A DNA stretch of 64,000 nt, from NCBI GenBank assembly GCA_037044905.1, contig JBAOKB010000144.1, positions 124,001 through 188,000 on the forward strand. Direction: 5' to 3'. Below are positions 1-9,785 of this stretch, in pieces (the first letter of the stretch is position 1; each line of letters opens with the position of its first letter). The stretch comes from Hortaea werneckii (lineage: Eukaryota; Ascomycota; Dothideomycetes; Mycosphaerellales; Teratosphaeriaceae). The translations under genes and the position numbers were made by a program. A model generated the notes under the pieces. That model saw only the letters and a program-made list of their open reading frames with translations, searched no databases and was not told the origin of the DNA.

Positions 1-363
1 CACGGTATCATTCAGTGAATACAGTAGTGGAACAGAATCCAGCCCATGTGCCTTCTGAAAGCAGTTAGCTCCCGCCACCATGGTTTCTAGCCACACACGG
101 CTGCCTTGCAGCTTCCCAACTTGCGCGACTTCTGCGCAAGTATTCTAGGAACTTTTCAATGTGACGGTCTTTGACGTGAATGAAGCGCTCAGACGCAGAC
201 GCAATCGCTATACGTCTCAGTGACTGCTATTTTTGCCAGTCGACTCCAAACTCTTTTCACGCTCAAGTCGCTTGTTCCAAAGATGTAATATCCATCAACA
301 CGCTGCACAGCTTCGCAACGCACGTTCCTTAGCATACTTCAAAAGAGAAAGAATCACGCGTAA

Positions 364-996
364 AAGCCTGCGGTTGTTTGCTTCTCAAGAAGCACTAAAA
401 CTCAACTGCGCATCTCACCTTCTATTGACGAGACCAATCACCCCTTTCTCCTCCCCATCTTCTCTACGCATCACCATGTCTATCAAACGCTCATCACCCC
501 CCTCATCCGCCCATCCGCCTCCTCCACCTCCAGCAACACATCCGCAAAACTCCGAAGCCTCCAGCACGAAGCGGAAAACGCATCAGACTATGAAGAGGTC
601 TCCCCCCTGAAAATCGGCTTACACGGTCCGATATCCAACTCAAAAGCAAGCCAACAGCTTGCCAAATGGCGCAAGACTTCGCATCACGAGACACCAAGAG
701 GATACCTGCAGACTCTGGGTTCGCAGCCGCGGTAGTCAACGGCGCAGCCATCGCATCCAGAAAGATCACAGCTCAACAGGTGGGAAGCGCACCAGCTGCA
801 TCAGGTACAGGCGCGGAGGGATGAAGGACGGTTCATCCCAGCACCGCTCAGAGTCCATGGGAAGAAGCAGCAGCAGCAGCAGCAGCCAAACCAGAGCACT
901 TTGACACCGGTAATATGGGACTCTTCGCGCGTCTGCCGGGCGAGATGCGGAATGTCATCTACCGCTACGCGCTGGTCGAGCCACGTGATCCTGTAA
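364..996 (+). other. open frame broken by one TAG, upstream of 2EXR gene
   Basis: This frame has no ATG but is open from 364 to 996 apart from a single TAG at 733-735. It reads like coding sequence on both sides of the stop: ...HEAENASDYEEVSPLKIGLH before it and EGRFIPAPLRVHGKK plus a Gln run after it. A CAG trinucleotide run (about 866-886) gives the Gln run. It lies just 5' of, and partly out of frame over, the 915-1547 gene, so it may hold that gene's first exons in another phase or be a small decayed gene. I could not find a splice model that joins it cleanly to the downstream frame. Confidence 0.3.
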
Positions 997-1547
997 CGGG
1001 ACACCCACGACCCGTGCGACTTGCGGGCTCCGATCTCATCTGCGGCCGCGGACCTTGCGTACATGGCACCCTCCTTGGAGCGTTGCCGGGGATCGCGTCG
1101 ACATGTCGGCAGATGAGGAAGGAAGTGATGGGGATCTGGGTCCGGGAGAACGAGTTCCTGTTCGATGCGGTGATGGTGCGGAACCGGTGCGCGGGGAATT
1201 GGGTTAAAGCGTTAGGAGGGGGGTATGCGGGCCTGCTGAGGAAGGTGAGGTTGGAGGTGCAGGTTCTTGTGCGACCGTCGTCGTCTGCTGGGACGGAGGG
1301 GCAGGCGACGAAGCAGGAGAAGGTTGAGATTGGGGTTGAGTTGCCGGCGGGCAGGGAGGATGGGCGGTTCGAGATGTGGGTTGAGGGGAGGACGCCGGAG
1401 AAGGGGAAGGTGGAAGTGAAGGGGTTGAGGGAGAGGGTTAAGTGCTTGAATGAGGGAGGAGATGGGGAGAAGGGACAGGCTGATAATCTTGCGGCACTGC
1501 TGTTCTCGGAGGAATTGGCTGAGCTGGTGTTCAAGTGCCGGAAGTGA
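915..1547 (+). CDS. 2EXR/F-box-like domain protein
   Basis: The product as read is 210 aa. It opens with GLFARLPGEMRNVIYRYAL, the LPxExRxxIYxxxL signature of 2EXR/F-box-like proteins that are abundant in Pezizomycotina, and continues with LPGIASTCRQMRKEV, the usual second helix. Their biochemical role is mostly unknown; some may act as F-box-like adaptors. The C-terminal half is rich in Gly, Glu and Lys and carries no known motif. The frame is open upstream of the ATG, where an Ala run (GCA repeats near 866-888) precedes PEHFDTGN, so the true start may be in an upstream exon, for example the ATG at 666 followed by an intron. The start at 915 is therefore only the first in-frame Met next to the domain. 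Confidence 0.6.
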   Translation: MGLFARLPGEMRNVIYRYALVEPRDPVTGHPRPVRLAGSDLICGRGPCVHGTLLGALPGIASTCRQMRKEVMGIWVRENEFLFDAVMVRNRCAGNWVKALGGGYAGLLRKVRLEVQVLVRPSSSAGTEGQATKQEKVEIGVELPAGREDGRFEMWVEGRTPEKGKVEVKGLRERVKCLNEGGDGEKGQADNLAALLFSEELAELVFKCRK

Positions 1548-2499
1548 AAGAGGGCTGTATAACGACTCGTGCAAGATCGCGGCTGGTGTGTCGAGACGAT
1601 CATGGGTTTACTGTAGAAGGACGGCAGCTTTTCTGTGTGCTTATAGATGTATTTACCTATTGCGCAGCCATTTGCATGCTTGCAGGGCGTCTTTCACCGA
1701 ATGCCTAAACCAAATGCCTAAAGAACTTGTCTCGGGGAGAATTGTATCTTCCTACTTTTCCATTCTTCACATTACGCAGCTGCTCTTGCCGTTGGACCAT
1801 GAATCGTAAGACGAACATCTTTTTGGCATCCCAATGGCGGGCTGGGCATCAAGCGAAAGTCTGTCCAATGTCCCCGCCACTCAATTCAGTAGTCTTTACG
1901 CCAACGCCCGGGCCGCAAGCGTCGCGGAGATCGCCCAACGGCGCCGGTAGAGGTGGGAGACGTTGTCTGGACCTTCCGGTCGCATAATGTACACCTCACC
2001 GTCGGCTGAGCTGTTGGGAGAGGAAGAAATATCGCTCGATATCCAATGATCCAAGTCAATATTGCCAACCTGTTCACTGAGGTCAATCTCTCGCTGCTGT
2101 GCGACGTATCGAGACACTTTCTAAAGGAAGACCCTTTACGCTCGGACCCCTACGCGGCTCATCAGAACCCCAGCCGCCTAACTTTCGGTCGGTGATCGTC
2201 CAGTCCAGCACAGCAACCAACGGCGCTGAAGGTAACGGACGTCGCGTTGCAAACGACCAACGGCCAAACCGCTCTGAGCGTCATCTCAAACGGCACCATC
2301 CAGCCACCTCGCCCAGCATTTGATCGTCTCCTTTTCCGGAGGCGAAGGAAGCGTTGATAGAAGAGCAATTTCAACTGTCCTTAGCTCCTGCCCTGCTCTG
2401 CCACCGTATTATCCACTCTCGCTTGAGCTACCCGGCCGCATTACTTGCCTGCCCTTCCACCTCCAACCTGCACCTTTGGAGTGAATTTAGAAAGAGATC
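1548..2499. other. intergenic, weak and conflicting coding signals
   Basis: No firm gene. On the plus strand an ATG frame from 2046 to 2357 reads plausibly (MIQVNIANLFTEVNLSLLCD...) but is broken by one TGA at 2193-2195. On the minus strand a 73-codon stretch ending at 1896 (VAQQREIDLSEQVGNIDLDH...) also looks protein-like but has no ATG. Both cannot be real as they stand. The stretch just before 2500 should be promoter and 5' leader of the next gene. Confidence 0.3.
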
Positions 2500-3792
2500 A
2501 TGTTCTTTAAGAGATTAAGCCGATCGAGGAGTAACTCTCAGTAAGTCACATCGACATCGCCCGACATCGTCATGCGACGCATACACATACAGAACGTACT
2601 GACTTTCCCACCCAAGGTCCTACGTCGATAACTACGCCAACAGCCCTCACGACAGCAAGTATAACAGTCAGTCCTACGACGACAAGTACGGCGACGACGC
2701 CATCGACGACCGCCGTCCAGGCTCCTCGCGACAATCCAACCAGGCGCCTGATCCGTTGATGAGCAAAGACGGCTCGATGTACGCTCGGCAAAATCAACCC
2801 ACAGAAGTCGCCGGCCAGTACGGCTCTCCTCCAATGACGGGTGGAAGACAAGGCATGAGCAATGGATATGGCGGCGGCAGCTACGATGCTGTGCCCGCAA
2901 GCAATCCGGTCAAGATGGAGGCTGCACCCGATCTCCTCACCCAGGCGTTCAACACCGCGCTCAAGCCCTTCAGCGATAAGGTGGAGACATTAGAAAGCGA
3001 GATCATGGATCTGAGAGCATACATCGATCAGCTGGAGGCGCAAAGGAGCGAAGTGCACTCTTGGATCGACAAGCGTGGACTCAGACCAGGTAGGCAACCA
3101 ACCTTTCACTCGGAGATGATATGTACGGTAGTACTGACTTTATCACAGATGTCCCGCCAACAATCGCGCACCAAATGGACACAACATCACATAGCACCTC
3201 CCCTACCCACGCAGCCGCGACCCTCAACGCACAACTCGACCGCAAAATCACCATCGTCAACTTCGACCTCCACCGCCTGCAAGACGACCTCAACGACTCC
3301 CTCCCCACCCCCTCCTTCTCAGCCTGCATGCTCAAATTCCTCCCGGACATCGGGCGCCTGGCCGCCCTACCCTCAGGCCCACGCTACGCCTTCGACCTCC
3401 TGCTCAAGCTAGGCGGCAACCTGAACAGCCACGGCGGGCTGGAAAACGGCGACGAAGAGGACCTGGCGGAGCGCCGAGCCTTCTACGGCCGGCTCGACGA
3501 CGCCATGGTCGACGTCGTGCGCGGCCGCTTCCGCGAGGAAGGCGAGAGCTGGGGCGTCCAGCGCGAAATCAAACGCATCGAGAAGACCGGCGCATACCTC
3601 CGCAATTGGGGCGTCGAACCCTATTTCCCGCATACCCTGGACGTTATGCGCGACGGAGCGGGATGGCCGCCAGTGGGGGCGGCGCGCAGAGTCCCCCGAT
3701 GTATCAGTAGGAGTGTGCGAGGGGGTGTCCTTCGCTGCCGCCGACGACGACGACGACTGGGCGGGGCTGTGGGGACCGAGGAGTCGGGTTGA
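2500..3792 (+). CDS. conserved fungal coiled-coil protein, function unknown
   Basis: Three exons: 2500-2540, 2617-3089 and 3149-3792. Introns start GTAAGT and GTAGGC, both with CTGAC branch sites, and the joins keep frame. The N-terminus is basic (MFFKRLSRSRSNSQ), followed by a Tyr/Asp/Ser/Gly-rich disordered stretch, then helical segments such as AFNTALKPFSDKVETLESEI and LRAYIDQLEAQRSEVHSWID. The third exon adds a conserved-looking helical domain (LNAQLDRKITIVNFDLHRLQ, MLKFLPDIGRLAALPSGPRY, RIEKTGAYLRNWGVEPYFPH). I do not recognise a named family. After residue DGAG the frame runs into an Arg-rich tail. The +1 frame instead gives a short Gly/Pro tail ending PPMYQ and a stop near 3706, so one G may be missing from the GGG at 3660-3662. 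Confidence 0.75.
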
Positions 3793-4545
3793 AGAAAGCT
3801 GGAGTCTGGCGGCAGCGAAGAGGAGGGAAACGGGAAGAAGGGGCGGAGGGTCAGCTGGAAGAGCACGGTTTCGGCTCCTTTACTCTGCTGAAACACCCTT
3901 ACCACTCTGTGCGACCTTCTATGGTAGTTCTGGAGACCAACCAAATCCAGGAATAGGAGAGGGAAAAGGGCAAAACAGAGCGAGAATGGGGAAGAGGAAA
4001 GACGGCAAGGAAGGAACAAAAGTCAAGCAGGGGGGTTTTTAAAAACAGAGATCATATGGGTAACGAATTTCCTTTCTCTTTTTCTTTTTAATTTTGATTT
4101 CTCGAATTCCCCCTCCAAAGCCAGCTGCAGAAGTCCTCGTTGGACAAAGGGGGAAAGCGAAGGGGCGGTTGGGGGCGGGGGGTTGTTTTCATATGGGATT
4201 ATTAGTAGATACCGTAGATAGGATGGATAGTACCTTATATAATCAGAGTATCATATCTTTGTGCTCTTATTCGTCCCTTTTTTGCAAGGGCCTTTTCCTA
4301 AGGATCTTACGTCTTGAAAGGTGGTGGCGTGGACGGATTAGGGGGAGTTATTCATTTGGCTTTTGCACGCGCGTGGCGAAAGCGGCTTCAGCGGAGGGAA
4401 GGCGCGATGGGGCGTACCTGCCATTTTTCGGGACGGCCGCGACGAGCAGCGCGTTTCGCTCCTCTCAGGGGTTTCGACATTCAGGCGCATATCTTTGCAT
4501 AAAACCAACATCGCAATTTCTGACCCAAAACCCTGTCTGGCCATC
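3793..4545 (+). other. intergenic 3' and 5' flanks
   Basis: This stretch should hold the 3' UTR of the upstream gene and the promoter of the next. It has a pyrimidine/T-rich patch (about 4070-4096) and purine-rich tracts, but no convincing coding frame. Short frames here overlap one another and show no domain. Confidence 0.5.
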
Positions 4546-5453
4546 ATGGACGAAACCACAGTGCGGCGTTTGGTCGAGCACCGCGATATTCTACAAGGTT
4601 TCGATGCGCAGATCGCGCGTCTGGATCGGGAGGAGGACGAGCTGTTTGGCAGAATCATACGAGCGCGTAACCGTGACGAGGCGCAGGTGGTCTTCGATGC
4701 GCTTGCTAAGGTCAAGGAGCGGAGGCAGCGACTCGGAAAGGAGAGACAGGTATGACTTCTTGCCTCCTATTTCTCTCCAAGACTTCTTTTACAATTTGTG
4801 TTCGCTGACAACTTGCTGAATAGGACGAGGCTATAGCCTTTGGGCATCTAGTCTCGCAGAGTCAATTAGGGGGCTTGCCAGGGACACGCTCAGCAGACGA
4901 GGGTAAGCGCCAAGAAGACGGTCCTTCGCAGCCATCTCCGACGGATGCGATTGATGGAGATGACGAAGAGCCTATGAAGCGAGAAGGCTCCACTCCGGAT
5001 GAAGGAAGCGTGCTCGGAAGCACGACGTCTTCGGGCGGTCGACAGCCGCAGCGAAGCGCAACGGGAAGAACGTGTTCCCCTTTTCCAGGGACACTGAAAG
5101 GAGGCGGCCCCGCTGCATATGGCGCCGACAGATACCCCAGCGTAGCGAAAACGCATCCGACGCTGGTCATGAACCCAACTGCCGGCGAGGGAGCCATCGA
5201 GCTGCGGTGCCCTTACTGCAAGACCAACATGAGCAAAGACGGAGCGAATTTCCTCGATAGCGTCAACGGATTTTCCATCCACCTTACCCTTACCCATAAG
5301 TCTGCAATTCCCCCAGGGGCTAGGTTCACACATAAGCGGACGTTTGAGCTCTGCAACTATCGTGCGGTCTCGCAGGAAGTGGTGGATGCTATTCAGAGGG
5401 GCAATCCAAGGGCCCATGTCGTGGAGGAGGTGTATCAAGTATTTGAACCCTGA
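4546..5453 (+). CDS. Cys2/His2-like family protein, tandem copy 1
   Basis: Two exons, 4546-4749 (68 codons) and 4824-5453, give 277 aa. Exon 1 encodes a coiled-coil-like helix (HRDILQGFDAQIARLDREED, then FDALAKVKERRQRLGKERQ). A disordered Ser/Pro/Glu-rich linker follows. The C-terminal module has the framework HPTLVMNP..GEGAIELRCPYC, about 20 residues, then HLTLTH (C-x2-C...H-x4-H), and ends with SQEVVDAIQRGNP. The next gene at 6132-7218 has the same exon-1 length, intron position and module, and 36586-37587 carries the module twice. The Cys/His layout suggests metal binding, and a nuclear role is only inferred. I know no named family for it. Both family members here lie on the same strand 0.7 kb apart, which points to tandem duplication. 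Confidence 0.8.
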
Positions 5454-6131
5454 AAAGCGTGGCGGGGTTTGTACGGTATGTGGTTACAAGAGGTGCAGTA
5501 CTGCGAGGCAAACTGGCTTTTATTTGCATAGGTGTGTTGTTCTCAAGTCCACATGACTTGCACAATGGATGCACACAAGGCTTTTTGGGAGGGGATCAGA
5601 ACGGACGGAGCGGGGGCTTTAAAGGGAGCGAGTGGTTTTATTGACTTCATAGATCACATATGGAAGACGAGCAAGTGAAATTGCCTCCTATGATAACCAA
5701 AATGACTGCTTCTTTTCCAAAAGCAGTCATTGCATTTCCAACGAGCCCTAGGAAGAGCATATGAGTGGCAGACACGCCCGACTGACGATGAGCTGGAATC
5801 AGTCACGGGACGCAATCTTGATAACCTTGACAATTTTGACACCACGGTTGTAGCGCCTATCGTTTTTTTTTTTTTTTACTTTCTCTTATCTTTTCCCCCT
5901 GCGAGCCCATCCAACCTAAGGCGGCTCCCTTGAAAGATTCAATCACGTGCACGTCACGTGTAGCAAATGGCGGTCGTTCCTTCCACTTGCCTCCGTTTGC
6001 AAGGCAAAAGCTTCACCGGTCCCAAGTCCGCGTGACCAGCCACAGTCTGAAAAGAGTGTCTGTCCTTGCAGACTTTGTCCCGATCATCATCTACATCACT
6101 GTTCGACATTCGATCGCCTCGTCCTGCAGCC
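5454..6131 (+). other. intergenic spacer with poly-T tract
   Basis: This is the spacer between the two tandem paralogues. It contains a T tract of about 15 bases near 5863-5877 and two nearby CACGTG/CACGTGT-type E-box-like sites around 5945-5960, plausible promoter elements of the downstream gene. No coding frame is supported. Confidence 0.5.
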
Positions 6132-7218
6132 ATGGATGATCATGGCGACGTAGATCAAAATGAGCACCAGAAGGTCATGGATGGCTTCGGTGCTCAGATT
6201 GGCAGGCTCAATCGCAAACTCGACTCGCTCCGCGACCAACTAATTGCTGCTGGAGACGCAGCTACCGTGGAGAAGCTGTTTGATGAGAGGGCGGCAACGA
6301 AGAAGCAGAAGGAGGAACTCGAAAAGCTGCAGCAGGTAATGGTCCCGTCAGGATTGATTCTCAAAGCCTTTGCTGATCGGTCTCTAGGCGGAGTTGGCAG
6401 AATACAACAGTGCTCTACTTATGGCTCACACCAAGACCTTACCACCCGCGCGCGAGCAGAAGCCACGCCTGATTGTGACGCCCCGCCCTAGTCTGCAAGA
6501 AATCATTGATCTCACGCAGGACGACATCTCGCCGGCAACCAAGCGCGAACGTTCTGTATCTCCTAAAGCGTCGGGCCCAAAATCGAAAATATTGCGCAGC
6601 CGGCGTGGCCGTCAGCAATTCTCGGAGCGAGATGTCCGGCAAGTGGCTCAAGATCGGCCCAAGCCAAAGGTCAGACGTATGACAACCGCGACATCGAGAG
6701 CTCTCACCGACGCCCGAAAATTTCTGAATTTCCCGGTGATAGCTGAAAGCCACCCCACCTTGGTGCCATCTCCAGACGGTTCTGGCGCTGTGGAGCTGCG
6801 CTGTTGTGTCTGCGGCTGTAACGCGCTCAATCAAGAGTTCTTCCGGGCCAGCAAATCGCCCTTCTTCAATGGTATTCGGGGTCTCCTGACTCATATTAGA
6901 CAAGCCCACGCTGATCACCGGCTCGGCAAGACAACGGTCCAGGCTGCTGCGGCCATCAGAGGTTGTACACACGCTCACGTGCCGCAGGAGGTAGTGGACG
7001 CTATCACTTCGGGCGACGTCGAGGCATACACAGTGCCTGTCATCTCAGTCATGCGCCGACTCGCTCGCTCCTTGCGAGTTACAGAAGATTCCGACGAGCT
7101 TCTGAGTGAGGAGGAGCGAGAAGTTACTAGTGCCAACAGACAGGCTACAATTGCATCCGCGGATGAGCAACACGACATGAGAGTCGGGCACTGGCCTTTC
7201 CAGCCGATGGTGCCGTGA
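6132..7218 (+). CDS. Cys2/His2-like family protein with SUMO-interacting-like motif, tandem copy 2
   Basis: Exons 6132-6335 (again exactly 68 codons) and 6388-7218 give 344 aa. Exon 1 is homologous to that of 4546-5453: HQKVMDGFGAQIGRLNR matches HRDILQGFDAQIARLDR. After the splice comes LQEIIDLTQDD, which fits a SUMO-interacting motif (hydrophobic I-I-D-L-T followed by acidic residues). Next are basic, nuclear-localisation-like stretches (SKILRSRRGRQQ, RPKPKVRRM). The C-terminal module reads ESHPTLVPSPDGSGAVELRC-C-V-C, about 26 residues, HIRQAH, then PQEVVDAITSGD, and the extra tail is acidic. SIM, basic patches and a zinc-ligand layout favour a nuclear, possibly chromatin-linked role; this is inference. 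Confidence 0.8.
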
Positions 7219-7684
7219 AATGCTGTTACTGAGATCAGGACTGCGGAAGAGCAGACGAGGTTTTAGAAGGACAACTTGATGGGTAGAGCGAGATGATAGC
7301 CTGGCAACCGAATACTCCGCAGCGCAAACAGATCGAGCTGCGAGGTCTTCAGGTGCACCTTTGCACATAAGCAGACTTTCGGACGAGGTGATTGCATTGT
7401 ACTTAGCAAGTCTGGCGCCCACAGCTGGAACGAACCGTATTGAATGCATTTACAAACGACTCAGCTTTAACAGCTTTCGTGCAACCATGAAATTGTGGGT
7501 CTTCAGCGATGACTCGTGATGGCTCGATAAGGTATTTCTACCTCTCCTGTGAGGTGTCTCTCAGCATACACGGTAGAAAGCATCGTATCTTACAAAATCG
7601 GATCTTCATTCCCACCCCATCCCCAAAATGCATCAACTCATAACGCATTGGCTCCCTACCCACCTGAAGCCCGCAACAAGAAAC
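7219..7684. other. intergenic between convergent genes
   Basis: The stretch lies between the 3' ends of convergent genes and should be mostly 3' UTR on both strands. I see no coding frame, RNA gene or repeat. Confidence 0.5.
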
Positions 7685-9111
7685 TCAAAACCTCCCTGTC
7701 TCTCTCCTCCTAGCTCTATCAGCCGCACTAACATTACTAGAACCCGCCATACTCATCCTCTTCAGCGGACTCCCCGACGGACGAGCCTCTGGCCGCTCAC
7801 CCCGTAGCTGGAGATGACTGCTAGACTTCCGCAGCGGGCTCGCGGCATGATTATAGACGCCCATACTCCCGCCGTCGCTCTTGACGGGGGAGCGTTCCCG
7901 GAGGCGTTCATGGTGCGGTTTTGACGGTGAGGGGAAATCTGCTGGTGCTGGCGCACCGCTGGTGGGGGGTCGGCTTTGCATTGAGGTGTAGTTGGAGATG
8001 TAGCTTTTCGTTGGCGTGGTTAGGTTGGGGGTCGATGTTGTTGTTCGTGGGGCGCCGAAGCTCGGTTGGCGGGGTGGACGTTCTTCGGGAGTGGAGAGGT
8101 GGTCGGGGTCATATTGGCTTGCATAGTTGGGATTGGGGTTCGTGCGGAAGCCTCGGTTGACGATAGTGGTGGGGGTGTAGACGTCTACTTCGCGGCTTTT
8201 GGTGCCGCGTGGTGTCGTAGCGCTTTCCCGCGTCTGAACGCCAACGTCCCTGACTGGTCGGTTGAGGTTGGGACGGACGAACTTCGTGTCGTATTCATTC
8301 ATTACCTCGCCGTGAACGAGTGCTGAGTCTTTCGCTTGCTGGCTGAACGAATTCTTGAGGAGAATAAGCTGTATTGACAGTAGTACACCGAAGGCAAGGG
8401 CAGTGAATACTGTCATAGAAGGCCTAGGGTCTAGAGTTGCTGGAGGTAGAAGCGAAGCATAGAGCAGCAAGTGACCCGGGGAGAACAGCGTGAAAATGGT
8501 AAGATTTGCTGGCTTCGGATCCCACACACTGAGCTCCCAGACCTCGCGTTGCGCATCTGGATAGGCTCGAGAGGTTGCTCTGCTTGAGGCGACAATGTTT
8601 TGCAGGTATCGCAGTGGCGATGACGACATTGGCGAGCTATCCACACGTACTCTGTGTGCGGATGGTGTCGCTGGTGCTGTGTCGACTGGTTGTTCAAACA
8701 GCCGATAATGTCGCTTGCGTAAGAAAGTGTAGAAAGCATTCAAACAGCAGAGCAGCGTAATAAGATGAACCAGAAATGTGGCCTAAAGATATGTGAGCAT
8801 TCACCCACAAGCAGTATTTTTGACGGGGTTTTGAATGGAACACGTACAAGCCAGCTGAACCATCCGCTGCCGCTACCCTCAGAGTCCCCAAACACATCGT
8901 CACGCCCTTTCGATGTGCCAGTTTTGCTTGCTCCTCTTGCCAGTATAAAGACAATGTTCATTACCACGCCTACTGGCGTTGCCCATGATTGTAACAGCTC
9001 ATCGTATGTATCGTCGTTGAGCTCTTCGGAGAGCCATAGCAACAGGTCGTAGGGATCGAGGTACGCCTTCAGGCGCTCTGAGAGAGGTGCTCGGCGGATG
9101 AGGGGAGGCAT
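7685..9111 (-). CDS. NUR1: nuclear rim protein Nur1 (Nur1/Mug154 family)
   Basis: Two exons, 9111-8848 and 8782-7685, with a GTACGT donor and TTTAG acceptor, give 453 aa. The N-terminus PPLIRRAPLSERLKAYLDPY followed by DLLLWLSEELNDD is the signature of Nur1/Mug154 (DUF2418). Hydrophobic segments fit membrane passes: WATPVGVVMNIVFILARGA, FLVHLITLLCCLNAFYTFL, and one around LTIFTLFSPGHLLLYASLLP to FTALAFGVLLSIQLILL. The remaining C-terminal part, about 200 residues, is Ser/Pro/Arg-rich and disordered, ending in short basic patches. In budding yeast Nur1 sits at the inner nuclear membrane and helps tether rDNA and silent chromatin, so the same location is expected here. The family assignment rests mainly on the N-terminal block. 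Confidence 0.88.
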
Positions 9112-9785
9112 TGCGGAGACTTGCGATTTATCTCATATCTTGTGGCTTTGCTGCATTCCGACGCAGACGGGTGTCGTTTCTTTCTCCCTGACAGTCTTCG
9201 GCGGGTGTAAGATCGATGGTTGTCAGGCAAGTGTTTACCTCAAAACGAATGAAGTTCAAAACGCGGAAACGTTCCGAGACCTTTGTCCTGCTTGCCACGC
9301 CACATCGCCTCCGTCGCTATTCGCAGTCCAATGTTGCCTAACTGCCTGCTTCGCCATTGCGCTGCCGCGTCAATCTGTAATTGCACATGATTCGCCTTAC
9401 TCTCGCGCTGCTCTAGACTACGAAGCGCAATGTGATAAGTGGGACGGCCATTCGCACAGAATGATAAAGATGCTCTACCTTCCGACGAACAGCAGAACGC
9501 GGACTGTACATGCATGGGCTTCCTTGACATGGAGACCCCGCACGATGAAAGAAAGACAGCTTGCAGCGTATCCAATAAAGTCTATTTCCACCTGCTTAAA
9601 CCGTAGTAGGATTTCATCCGATGTACATGAACTCCGCATTCGACAACCGCGGCATGCTGTTATGCGTCTTGGCACGGGCTCCCTTTATGTGACCTCACCC
9701 CAGATGGTGACAGCTACTTGAGCCTGAGCTGAGGGCATCACTTCAGCCGCTTGTCTGCCTTCTGACGCTGACTTCACATGTGAAC
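9112..9785. other. intergenic between divergent genes
   Basis: Shared upstream region of Nur1 (minus) and the DUF1254 gene (plus). A 200-codon plus-strand frame crosses it (9098-9721) but starts inside the Nur1 coding region, lacks a domain and has non-coding-like composition, so it is not called. No RNA gene or repeat seen. Confidence 0.5.

Noticed and set aside
965..1603. 212-codon minus-strand frame
   Set aside because: Antisense of the 2EXR gene; rich in Ser/Pro as expected of a shadow frame.
9098..9721. 207-codon plus-strand open frame
   Set aside because: It starts inside the Nur1 coding exon, has no domain or signal and unbiased composition; better read as the intergenic promoter.
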